From: JBBTCX01 sp964494205
GTDB lineage: Bacteria > Planctomycetota > Phycisphaerae > UBA1845
Direction: 5' to 3'
Length of the DNA stretch: 20,782 nt
Assembly (NCBI GenBank): GCA_964494205.1
Contig: CAZBRD010000035.1
Location: forward strand, 1 to 20,782
The position numbers were made by a program, and so were the translations under genes. Positions 9,441 to 15,865 of the stretch are shown in pieces (the first letter of the stretch is position 1; each line of letters starts with the position of its first letter). A model generated the notes under the pieces. It made no database searches and was not told where the DNA came from. It saw nothing but the letters and a program-made list of their open reading frames with translations.

Positions 9441-9888
9441 TGCAGCTGTCGATGATGGTTTTTGCAAAATACGATCACCCCAGCCGTTTGCTTTTACTCT
9501 GGTGGAACTCATGGTGGTGGTCGTCATTCTCGGGGTGCTAGCAACAATCGTTACCGTATCCGTCAATGACTACCTCATAAAGGGGAAACAAAGTGCAGCA
9601 AAGGCCGAGATCGCGCAGATCTCCAATGCGCTGGAACTCTTTTTCACGGAGCACGATCGCTACCCGGACAACGACGAAGGACTGGGACTGTTGACCAAGC
9701 CAAGCCCACAGCATCCGCAGGGCATTCTCAAAGGTGACGTACTGGATCCGTGGAACAACGCCTACCTCTACGTCCATCCGGGAGCACATGCTGCTTTCGA
9801 GGTGTGCAGTTACGGGGCCAACAAGCAGCCGGGAGGCACGCGAGGCGATACGGATATCTGTAACTATGACACTCAGAAGACTCCATAA
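9340..9888 (+). CDS. gspG: Major T2SS pseudopilin GspG with repeat-derived leader
   Basis: GspG is the major subunit of the pseudopilus. The mature part starts FTLVELMVVVVILGVLATIV after a prepilin peptidase site with Ala51 at -1 in place of the usual Gly and Glu56 at +5. Downstream are the GspG helix (AKAEIAQISNALELFFTEHDRYP) and the C-terminal calcium-binding region (DPWNNAYLY, then SYGANKQPGGTRGDTDI). Two cysteines (FEVCSYG and DICNY) flank that loop and could form a disulfide. The leader from the ATG at 9340 is about 51 residues long and its first 35 are translated from the interspersed repeat. Shorter starts are ATG 9361 and GTG 9382, none with a good ribosome site. The family call is firm; the start is uncertain. 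Confidence 0.9.
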   Translation: MTNDESRMTNGITRVSIGYFPYRHSTFAIRHSAFAAVDDGFCKIRSPQPFAFTLVELMVVVVILGVLATIVTVSVNDYLIKGKQSAAKAEIAQISNALELFFTEHDRYPDNDEGLGLLTKPSPQHPQGILKGDVLDPWNNAYLYVHPGAHAAFEVCSYGANKQPGGTRGDTDICNYDTQKTP

Positions 9889-10423
9889 CCAGTCGCCTTG
9901 TGCCTTTACGCTGATAGAGCTGCTGGTGGTGATCACCCTGATGGCTCTCGCGGTGGGAATGACCGTAGTTCGTCTCGATGGCCTGTCAGAAAGCGGTCGA
10001 CTCTCCGCAGCCGCGCGGCAGGTAGAGGGGATACTCCACCTCGCGCAGACGCAGGCGCGAGCGACCGGCGAGCCGCGACTCATCGAGTTTCAGGCGGGTA
10101 GCGATCAGATTCGCCAACGGGCGCCCGTGAAGGAAGGTGAGCGCTGGCGTTGGAACGAAGGACGGAGTTTCCAAACCGCCACCGACGTTCACTTTGAGCG
10201 ACTGGTGTTCGAAGACGACACACAAGGTGAAAGTCGCACGGCGTCGATCCGGGTGGACGGGGATGGTCGTTATTCAGCGCATGGGATCATTCTGGAGCTG
10301 CACGGTCGCCACATGGTAATCACGAACGATACAGTCGAGGGTTGCACGCATCGGCTTGTCGGGGTTGAGCCGCAGGCGCGAAATCTCGCCGACCTGCGCC
10401 GTGAGTTGGCGGAGAGCCATTGA
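9866..10423 (+). CDS. gspH: Minor pseudopilin GspH
   Basis: The ATG at 9866 lies inside the 3' end of gspG, overlapping it by 23 nt. The 185-residue product has a short leader (MTLRRLHNQSPCA) and the class III pilin signature A13|FTLIELLVVITLMALAVG with Glu at +5. The rest is GspH-like: RLSAARQVEGILHLAQTQARATGEPRLIEF is the typical stretch after the N-terminal helix, and DVHFERLVFEDDTQGESRTASIRVDGDGRYSAHG the typical C-terminal beta part. GspH is thought to sit near the pseudopilus tip. The gene ends in TGATG with gspI. The assignment as H rests on order and on this sequence style. Confidence 0.87.
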   Translation: MTLRRLHNQSPCAFTLIELLVVITLMALAVGMTVVRLDGLSESGRLSAAARQVEGILHLAQTQARATGEPRLIEFQAGSDQIRQRAPVKEGERWRWNEGRSFQTATDVHFERLVFEDDTQGESRTASIRVDGDGRYSAHGIILELHGRHMVITNDTVEGCTHRLVGVEPQARNLADLRRELAESH

Positions 10424-10806
10424 TGCGCGCTAAGGGGATTACGCTGATCGAGGTGGTCGCCTCGCTGGTGCTGATGGCCGGAGTTGTTTCCGCGCTGCTT
10501 CTTGCCCAGGGACGGTTGCTCGGCCAGCTGCGCGGCATCGAAGAGCAGGAACTGGCCTCCGACCTCGCCCGTGAACTAATCGCCCAATGGAAGCTGGAAC
10601 CTCCCACGGCGTCGCAGGGAGAGTTTGAAGAACATCGGTGGTGGAGTTGGGCGCGAGAAGAAACGACGACCATGCTCGTCCGCGATCCATTGGTCCGTGA
10701 GGTGACGCTCCAGATCACGCATCGAAGGAATGACAGCACGGAGCACATGATTGCCCGTTATCAGTGGCTGGAAAAGAAAGATGAAGAGCCTAAGACACGG
10801 CGATAA
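10423..10806 (+). CDS. gspI: Minor pseudopilin GspI
   Basis: This 127-residue protein starts at the ATG overlapping the gspH stop (TGATG), with GGAGAG at 10411-10416. Its leader is only five residues (MRAKG), and cleavage at G5|ITLIEVVASLVLMAGVV has the canonical Gly at -1 and Glu at +5. It is the only pseudopilin here with Gly at -1. Small size, short leader and place between H and J fit GspI, which starts the I-J-K tip complex. The segment EEQELASDLARELIAQWKLE is typical of the helix after the membrane part. Its stop lies 26 nt inside gspJ. Confidence 0.88.
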   Translation: MRAKGITLIEVVASLVLMAGVVSALLLAQGRLLGQLRGIEEQELASDLARELIAQWKLEPPTASQGEFEEHRWWSWAREETTTMLVRDPLVREVTLQITHRRNDSTEHMIARYQWLEKKDEEPKTRR

Positions 10807-11413
10807 CTCTGCGAGGCAAAGGGCTGCGGACCGAGGCGCGTTCACGCTCGTTGAGCTGCTCGTCGCGCTGGCCTTGGCCGCGTTGCTGGTAGTCAGCACA
10901 GGCCGGGTGACCATCAGTGCTCTAGAGACCCAAAGAGTCGTCGAAGAGAAGATTCGGGAACGTGATCGCGGTGAGCAAGTGCTCGACACTCTGGCGAAGG
11001 ATTGGTCGAGACGATCGGCTGCCTTACCCGGCGAGGAGTCCAATTTACGGCTCATTGAGTCAGCCAACTCCACGCTCGAATTCACGTGCCTCGCGCCGAC
11101 CGACAGCGATGCGCTTCACGTCGCGCTTCTGCCTGGCACGGTGCGCTACCGCACGACTCGAGAAGAAAATACAAACTTGCTTGTCCGTGAAGTTACCCAG
11201 GTCACGTTGCCGGGTCATCCAGTGCGTCGCGAGCGTATCGCGAAGGATGTAGTTGAGTTTAGCGCTGAAGTCTTGGTTGACGGCCAGTGGGTGAAAAGTT
11301 TTCCGATGGCGAAGCTTCGGCAGACTCCGCCGCGCATGCTTCGTGTCAGCCTACGCCTCGAAGGCCATTCGAAGCCGCTTCGACGCATGTTCGAAATGGG
11401 TCCGATTCCATGA
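10781..11413 (+). CDS. gspJ: Minor pseudopilin GspJ
   Basis: The ATG at 10781 lies within the end of gspI and gives a 210-residue product. The leader (MKSLRHGDNSARQRAADRGA) is followed by A20|FTLVELLVALALAALLVV with Glu at +5. Cleavage one residue earlier after Gly19 would put Glu at +6, so Ala at -1 is the likelier reading. The helix continues as ALETQRVVEEKIRERDRGEQVLDTLAKDW, the usual GspJ pattern, and a beta-rich C-terminal region ends with MLRVSLRLEGHSKPLRRMFEMG. It overlaps gspK through ATGA at 11410-11413. GspJ joins I and K in the pseudopilus tip. Confidence 0.87.
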   Translation: MKSLRHGDNSARQRAADRGAFTLVELLVALALAALLVVSTGRVTISALETQRVVEEKIRERDRGEQVLDTLAKDWSRRSAALPGEESNLRLIESANSTLEFTCLAPTDSDALHVALLPGTVRYRTTREENTNLLVREVTQVTLPGHPVRRERIAKDVVEFSAEVLVDGQWVKSFPMAKLRQTPPRMLRVSLRLEGHSKPLRRMFEMGPIP

Positions 11414-12327
11414 ATTACCGCACGCTTGGTTTGAAGCGGTGGGGTGGCCACAAGCCACGATCGAGCTTTGCGCTCGTTTCCACGCTGCTGCTTCTGACCA
11501 TGCTCATCGCAATCAGCACCCAGCTGACGACCACGGTGTCGATTGAAGCGGTCGTCGCCGGAAGACGGGCGAACGACGTCGCGCACGAACTGGCGGTGGA
11601 AGGCAGCCTGCTCGTTCTTGCGGACCGGTTGGGTGAAACAAAGAACAATCAACTCATCGCCGAGCTGGATCGCACGGGTCGAGCTCAATTTGAATACAGC
11701 GCAGGCAGCATACTGGTGAAGTGTGTCATCCGCGACGACGGAGTGAAATTCAATCCGTTGCGCTTCTCAGCGCCGTCCGATCGCAGCCGGTTGGAGCGCA
11801 AGCTCGAGCTACTTGCGACACGCGCTCACCTACCCGATGTCAAGGTTGAACTGCAACCGATCCTGAGCGAGACCAAAGCAGACAAATCAACCAGCCTTTA
11901 TCGCTGGTTTGATCAACTGTTTGGTGAAGTCGAGCCGGGTGAGCTGTTTCGAATCAACGAGGATGAGTTCTCCCAGTCGGCTGCCTGGTCGGACGCGGTG
12001 ACGTTCTGGGGCGATGGGCGCGTCGATTTGCGTCGCGCATCGCCCGACGTGTTGGAGGCGGCGCTGGAGGACATTCGACCGGGTCTCGCGAAATCGATTA
12101 TCGCCAAGCGGAAGCAGCCACCCGCCATCAACGTTCTGGAGCAGGCGCTCGTTGACGTTGACGCGGAGATTCGCCAGGAGGTCGCTTCACGCTTGACTTA
12201 CGATGCACGCCGCTACGCCGTTTCGGTTGAGACGAGGGTCGGTGCCGATCGTCGACGGTGGTACGTCGTAGTCACGATCAACGATAAGCAGACGGTCCTG
12301 CATCACCGGAGTCAGATACTGTGGTAA
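11410..12327 (+). CDS. gspK: Minor pseudopilin GspK
   Basis: This 305-residue protein starts at the ATGA overlap with gspJ. It has the GspK type of N-terminus: SSFALVSTLLLLTMLIAIST, a hydrophobic segment without Glu at +5, and here also without Gly at -1. The large soluble domain ends with the helix-hairpin-like segment seen in GspK (DGRVDLRRASPDVLEAALED, then IRPGLAKSIIAKRKQPP). GspK caps the pseudopilus. The stop TAA at 12325-12327 lies within the start of the next gene (GTG at 12321). Size and order both support the call. Confidence 0.88.
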   Translation: MNYRTLGLKRWGGHKPRSSFALVSTLLLLTMLIAISTQLTTTVSIEAVVAGRRANDVAHELAVEGSLLVLADRLGETKNNQLIAELDRTGRAQFEYSAGSILVKCVIRDDGVKFNPLRFSAPSDRSRLERKLELLATRAHLPDVKVELQPILSETKADKSTSLYRWFDQLFGEVEPGELFRINEDEFSQSAAWSDAVTFWGDGRVDLRRASPDVLEAALEDIRPGLAKSIIAKRKQPPAINVLEQALVDVDAEIRQEVASRLTYDARRYAVSVETRVGADRRRWYVVVTINDKQTVLHHRSQILW

Positions 12328-12800
12328 CGCGACTTTCCGCCAGAACGGTCACGATGCTGCTAAAGGCCATCCGAATCGGTTTGGTCCTGGCGCTACCGGC
12401 AGTTGCAATTACGTTTGTCGTGAGCGCGCCTCAAACTGAAACACAACTTTCAGCCGGGACTAACTCGACTCCTATCACGATCCCCACTGAAACAGGTCGA
12501 GAGCTGGCGTGGTATGCGCCGCTGTGGGAGCGTGATCTGAGGCAGCCGCCGATCCCACCCGCGCCCGTCCCCGAGCCAACCCCGGTCATAATTCCCAGCG
12601 AGGCCCCGCGCTTGGTAGCTACATTTGTCGATGAGCAGAAACGCTTTGCACACCTGATGGACCGCGACGGGAAGCTGCTCTTCAAAGAAATCAATGACGA
12701 AGTGGCCGGATATCGCGTGGCATCTATTGAACCCGGACGCGTGGAACTGGCAGCGGGAACGCGGACGGTGTGGATCGAAGTGCCGAAACGCAGAGATTAG
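12321..12800 (+). CDS. GspC/PilP-like T2SS inner-membrane protein
   Basis: The 159-residue product starts at a GTG overlapping the gspK end; ATG at 12354 is an alternative. It has one transmembrane segment (about 15-35), a Pro-rich linker (QPPIPPAPVPEPTP) and a small C-terminal domain (RLVATFVDEQKRFAHLMDRD, then VAGYRVASIEPGRVELAAG) that resembles the homology region of GspC or PilP. That part would reach the N-domains of the GspD secretin in the periplasm. No PDZ domain is present, so it is a short GspC at most. It lies between K and L, whereas GspC is usually at the operon start. The role is inferred from architecture and place. Confidence 0.72.
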   Translation: MVTRLSARTVTMLLKAIRIGLVLALPAVAITFVVSAPQTETQLSAGTNSTPITIPTETGRELAWYAPLWERDLRQPPIPPAPVPEPTPVIIPSEAPRLVATFVDEQKRFAHLMDRDGKLLFKEINDEVAGYRVASIEPGRVELAAGTRTVWIEVPKRRD

Positions 12801-12820
12801 GACAGCATCTTGGTAACGAT

Positions 12821-14173
12821 ATGAGTCAAAACCAAACAATCGTTGTACTAACGGATCGTGGAGCACATGCCTTCGGGTGCGAGGGTCGCAGGGCATCCAT
12901 TACGAAACATTATTCGGCCGCATGCGCGATGCCTCGTAGTCTCTACGCCGACTACAACGCAGACGCGCTGGCGGAATCGATAGTCACTTGCCTACATGAA
13001 GTTGAGCCTCTCTCTCCTTCGATCACCCTGGTTATTCCGCTTTCGTGGTGTTTTTTTCACGTGCTCGAACGACCGGCCCAACGAAACGCCGATCAAGCGC
13101 TGAGTTTCGCCTTCGAGAATTACTTGCCGGTTTCCCTAGAGGAATTGACCTGCACCTTCGTTCCCATTGGGGCTAATAGGGTACTCGCGCTGGGCGTTCC
13201 GACCGCACAGACCCAACGATTGATCGCAGCCGTCGAGCAACGCGGTGTGGAAATCGCCCATTTGGTCGTGGATGTCGTGTCGCTGGTCGCTTCCTCCGCC
13301 AATCAAGAACTTGACCGAAGGACCATCGTCATTGATGGCTCATCGGTCCGATTCGGTGCATTCGGAACCAAAGACTTCTTTCCTCCCATCGGATTCATCA
13401 GTCTTACCGGTGAATCGGGCGCGGAGGCGACACTTGACCACCAACTCGGGCAGCGCGGGATCGAGTCACTTGATCCATGGAGGATCTTGAACCTCGACGA
13501 GGCGACAAACGCTAAAGGGAGACAATCGTTATCCCCCAAAGAGCAGGCGAGTTTCGTCTCTGGCGAGGGGGCGGTCGAAATCATCGCTCAGTGTGCATGC
13601 CTTTCTTCCAACGCCGGGGATCTTCGCACAGGCGCACTTGCTTCTCCGGGTCGCTGGAACGCCGTCATTCGTTTGGCGCGACACTGTACCCTGCTGTTCG
13701 CCGCGTGTCTGGCGATTGCAGTGGTGGGATTACACACCCGACTTCGCGCTACCGATGTACAACTCCAGCAAGTGCTGGCGGAGCAGTCAGAGGTTTACGG
13801 TCAAATCTTTGCTCAGCAGTCGGCGCCACCCGGCGCCGCCATGCGATTGGCGTCAGAGCGAATCCGGATGGAAGCGTTAACTCGCAAACAATCAATCAAG
13901 ACAGACACCCAGGGGGCACCACTCGATGTCTTGCGCGAGTTTGTGGTTCAACTACCCAACGATGTTCGAATCACGCTCCAGGAAGCACGGATCGACGACA
14001 AACAAATGGCGCTGCGGGGACTGACGGCAGAGCACCGTGACGCCGAGCGTATCGCCGAATCCCTGCACAAACTGCCAGGCGTTGATGTGCGTCCTCCACG
14101 AACGAGGAGACTGGATACCGGCGGGGTAGAGTTCTCGATTGCGGCGACTTCGACAGCTAACCGGCAACAGTGA
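12821..14173 (+). CDS. gspL: T2SS inner-membrane platform protein GspL
   Basis: The 450-residue product starts at the ATG at 12821, 20 nt after the previous stop. The N-terminal 260 residues form an actin-like cytoplasmic domain as in GspL/PilM (MSQNQTIVVLTDRGAHAFGC, QALSFAFENYLPVSLEELTC, ALGVPTAQTQRLIAAVEQRG). A transmembrane segment follows at about 288-305 (LLFAACLAIAVVGL), then a coiled coil and a PilN-like periplasmic ferredoxin-type domain (DVLREFVVQLPNDVRITLQE). GspL binds the GspE ATPase and pairs with GspM. The next gene, after 7 nt, is gspM, which supports the call. Confidence 0.88.
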   Translation: MSQNQTIVVLTDRGAHAFGCEGRRASITKHYSAACAMPRSLYADYNADALAESIVTCLHEVEPLSPSITLVIPLSWCFFHVLERPAQRNADQALSFAFENYLPVSLEELTCTFVPIGANRVLALGVPTAQTQRLIAAVEQRGVEIAHLVVDVVSLVASSANQELDRRTIVIDGSSVRFGAFGTKDFFPPIGFISLTGESGAEATLDHQLGQRGIESLDPWRILNLDEATNAKGRQSLSPKEQASFVSGEGAVEIIAQCACLSSNAGDLRTGALASPGRWNAVIRLARHCTLLFAACLAIAVVGLHTRLRATDVQLQQVLAEQSEVYGQIFAQQSAPPGAAMRLASERIRMEALTRKQSIKTDTQGAPLDVLREFVVQLPNDVRITLQEARIDDKQMALRGLTAEHRDAERIAESLHKLPGVDVRPPRTRRLDTGGVEFSIAATSTANRQQ

Positions 14174-14180
14174 ACGAGCG

Positions 14181-14726
14181 ATGCTGAACCAGAAAAATAC
14201 TCACCGGAAGAACCAACAACACACCGCGCTCGGCGTTGGTGTATTGGTCATCTTATTGATTTTGAGTTGGTGGCAGTGGGGGGCTGTCGCGTCCACTCGC
14301 GATACTCTCTCCTTTGCTAATCAACAGCTGGAACAAATGCGCGCTGATTCCGCACAAATCCAAAAACTGCGTGAAGCGCCCCAAGCCGCTGTGAGCCGTG
14401 CTCGTACCAACGAGGAACTTCTCGCCCAGATCGAACGGTCACTTGCCTCGGCGGGTATCGATCGCAATCGCTGGCAGGACAGCATTCCTCAGCCGCCGGT
14501 GCGCGAAACTGGAAGTCCCTATATTCGTCACGTCACGCGCATCTATCTAGAATCCATCGAATTGAAACAATTGGCCGGGTTCGTACATCGCCTGGAGGCG
14601 GAGGACGCTACCCTGAGTTTGTCCACCGTCGGTCTCACCGCTCGGCCCAACACGGCTGCGTACGATGCGGAGCTGGGGATTGCGTACTTGGTTTTCGTTC
14701 CCCGCACAGGGCGTGACGATGCGTGA
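14181..14726 (+). CDS. gspM: T2SS inner-membrane protein GspM
   Basis: The ATG at 14181 gives 181 residues. A short basic N-terminus leads to a transmembrane segment (about 20-35, LGVGVLVILLILSWWQW). A coiled coil follows (TRDTLSFANQQLEQMRADSA, then QIQKLREA), and a C-terminal ferredoxin-like domain (YIRHVTRIYLESIELKQLAG, then FVHRLEAEDATLSLSTVGLT) as in GspM/PilO proteins. GspM stabilises GspL at the inner membrane. It is the last gene of the operon here, and a stem-loop follows 10 nt after its stop. Confidence 0.85.
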   Translation: MLNQKNTHRKNQQHTALGVGVLVILLILSWWQWGAVASTRDTLSFANQQLEQMRADSAQIQKLREAPQAAVSRARTNEELLAQIERSLASAGIDRNRWQDSIPQPPVRETGSPYIRHVTRIYLESIELKQLAGFVHRLEAEDATLSLSTVGLTARPNTAAYDAELGIAYLVFVPRTGRDDA

Positions 14727-14736
14727 TTCATCAGTA

Positions 14737-14759
14737 ACTTCCGCAATGATTGCGGAAGT
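14737..14759 (+). terminator. Perfect 10-bp stem-loop after gspM
   Basis: ACTTCCGCAA at 14737-14746 pairs perfectly with TTGCGGAAGT at 14750-14759 over a 3-nt loop (TGA). It lies 10 nt after the gspM stop, at the end of the operon. No T-tract follows, so this could be a transcript-end or RNA-stabilising hairpin rather than a classic intrinsic terminator. Confidence 0.5.
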
Positions 14760-15203
14760 CTGCCGCGATTTCCGAATCAAGCGTATCTGAACAGTTGCAC
14801 GCGACGCTGTTTGAGGGATCACCTGCAAGTCGCACCAATGAGCCATTAGATCGCGCGCCTTCCAATGTGGCGCAGAGTGTCAAGAGAGTGTCATAGACCC
14901 GCCGATTGAGGGTTATCTGTGCAGCGACACTGGAGCACTCGTGGACAAAGCTGAATGAATAACCCTCGAAAGTGGATCTGCAGCACAAGGGTAGAAAGCA
15001 GCAAAGGCTCACTAATTTGGTGGCGTTGGTTCGAATCAAGGTGTTGATGACGACATTGGAGACGGCAACGCAAGGCGCGTCGTTCGGGCGCCCCCCGGTG
15101 CTTTGATGATACACACCAACGGAAATCGCGTTGACGTCGCGTTGCGGGCGTTTGTCTGCGAATGAAACGCCAGCACCGCGCAGAGTGCCACGACATGACA
15201 CTG
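14760..15203. other. Stretch without a convincing gene
   Basis: Between the gspM hairpin and the possible terminator at 15204 I see no recognisable gene. A minus-strand frame of 168 codons (15237 to 14731) is open but shows no domain. Short plus-strand frames have a protein-like look (SEQLHATLFEGSPASR ending near 14894; LVALVRIKVLMTTLETAT ending near 15105). The region may hold decayed gene remnants at the edge of a mobile element. Confidence 0.5.
14873..14892 (+). repeat. Paired GAGTGTC motif, copy 1
   Basis: CAGAGTGTCA, three bases, then GAGTGTC: two GAGTGTC elements spaced 11 bp apart. A near-identical copy (17 of 20 bases) lies exactly 600 bp downstream at 15473-15492, on the other side of the tRNA-derived attachment site. 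The purpose is unknown; a binding site for a recombination protein is possible. Confidence 0.45.
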
Positions 15204-15234
15204 AACGCGCCACATCGCGTAACGCGCGTTTTTT
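15204..15234 (+). terminator. Possible intrinsic terminator
   Basis: AACGCGC at 15204-15210 pairs with GCGCGTT at 15224-15230 over a 13-nt loop, and a run of six T (15229-15234) follows. The shape fits a rho-independent terminator read on the plus strand. It is about 480 bp beyond gspM with no clear gene just upstream, so its target is unclear. Confidence 0.4.
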
Positions 15235-15277
15235 CACGGGCGACGAGCATCACCCGCCCGACAGGGTCGTTCTGCGC

Positions 15278-15355
15278 CGCGCAGAATCGAAAATAATGAA
15301 ATTCGTTTGTTTCTCGTTGACGTTACGCGAGTTACGACGAATTCGATTCTGCGCG
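15278..15355. repeat. 12-bp inverted repeat just upstream of the tRNA-derived att core
   Basis: CGCGCAGAATCG at 15278-15289 is perfectly inverted as CGATTCTGCGCG at 15344-15355. The left arm is itself within a small hairpin (TTCTGCG 15270-15276, CGCAGAA 15280-15286). Two GTTACG copies lie between the arms. It ends 13 bp before the attachment core, so it may be a recombinase binding region. Confidence 0.5.
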
Positions 15356-15368
15356 AAAGCCCGTTTCC

Positions 15369-15410
15369 TTTGGGAGCAGGAAGTCGCAGGTTCGAATCCT
15401 GTCGCCCCGA
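15369..15410 (+). pseudogene. 3' half of a tRNA-Pro(TGG) gene: attachment-site core
   Basis: The segment reads as the 3' half of tRNA-Pro: anticodon loop TTTGGGA (15369-15375), 3' anticodon strand GCAGG, variable AAGTC, T-arm GCAGG-TTCGAAT-CCTGT (15386-15402), acceptor strand CGCCCCG (15403-15409) and discriminator A (15410), with no encoded CCA. The 5' half is absent: no D-arm, CCTGC strand or CGGGGCG acceptor strand is found upstream. The break lies at the anticodon loop, a common crossover point for tyrosine integrases. An integrase gene lies 455 bp to the right. I read it as an att core left by integration into tRNA-Pro. Confidence 0.75.
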
Positions 15411-15472
15411 ATAGCTGTCAAATAACGACTTACGTCAATTCTAGAGCTCAACTCACACCCTTGAAATCACCT

Positions 15473-15492
15473 CAGAGTGTCACCGGAGTGTC
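15473..15492 (+). repeat. Paired GAGTGTC motif, copy 2
   Basis: CAGAGTGTCA, CCG, then GAGTGTC. It matches the copy at 14873-14892 except for the three middle bases, and it lies 62 bp after the tRNA-derived core. Confidence 0.45.
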
Positions 15493-15657
15493 TCTTTCAA
15501 AGAACTCACAGGTTGAAAGTTGATTGGTGTCATTTGATGGCACTTCGACACAGTTTCCGGTATTTCCGCAATTCAGGTGCCGATGCTTCCCGCTCATTTT
15601 TCGTGAGCCGATTCCCCTACGGAGTGGGCCGTTCGTTGAAACCGGTGATTTGCGGAA

Positions 15658-15829
15658 GGGCCCAATCGGCCCAGCGAATGTGCTTTCGAAGCGTCGTCAC
15701 TCGATTCCTGCGAGTGACGCTTACTTTCTCTACCTAAATCACACTGATTGCCAAACTCTTTTCGCGAAAAAACATCAGCCCCAGGGGGTAGTGTGTCGCC
15801 AGCGGCCCATTCGGCCCAACCGGCCCAGA
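15658..15829. repeat. 9-bp iterated CGGCCCA repeats
   Basis: GGCCCA-type units repeat with a 9-bp period: two at 15658-15675 (GGGCCCAAT, CGGCCCAGC) and three at 15803-15829 (CGGCCCATT, CGGCCCAAC, CGGCCCAGA). An inverted copy TGGGCCG lies at 15625-15631. They sit between the att core and the integrase gene and may be arm-type binding sites. Confidence 0.5.
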
Positions 15830-15865
15830 ACCGGCGAACTTCTCTGAATTGGCGCCGGTCGTTGG

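Larger units (their letters stand above)
15411..15865. other. Non-coding integrase-side region with short iterated repeats
   Basis: This is the stretch between the tRNA fragment and the end of the integrase gene. No gene is supported here. It contains the second paired GAGTGTC motif (15473-15492), 9-bp iterated CGGCCCA repeats (15658-15675 and 15803-15829) and a 7-bp inverted repeat just after the integrase stop (ACCGGCG 15830-15836, CGCCGGT 15853-15859). The layout suits the regulatory or recombination arm of an integrative element. Confidence 0.5.

Noticed and set aside
9300..9445. A possible CRISPR array made of GAATGACGAAT units.
   Set aside because: Units are only 10-11 bp, irregularly spaced or overlapping, with inverted copies and no uniform spacers. 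It is a short interspersed repeat.
14731..15237. A 168-codon minus-strand reading frame after gspM.
   Set aside because: It runs back over the gspM hairpin almost to the gspM stop, is Cys-rich without pattern, shows no domain and lacks a good start signal. Kept only as an unexplained stretch.
15362..15410. A complete tRNA gene.
   Set aside because: Only the anticodon loop onwards is present. No matching 5' acceptor strand or D-arm exists upstream, so it is a half gene.
15131..15523. A 130-codon plus-strand reading frame across the tRNA fragment.
   Set aside because: It contains QEVAGSNPVAP, the well-known false translation of a tRNA 3' end (GCAGGTTCGAATCC). It has no ribosome site and no domain.
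15762..15773. TTTTCGCGAAAA palindrome as an integrase terminator.
   Set aside because: It can only form a stem with essentially no loop and lies about 95 bp past the integrase stop; the support is too weak.
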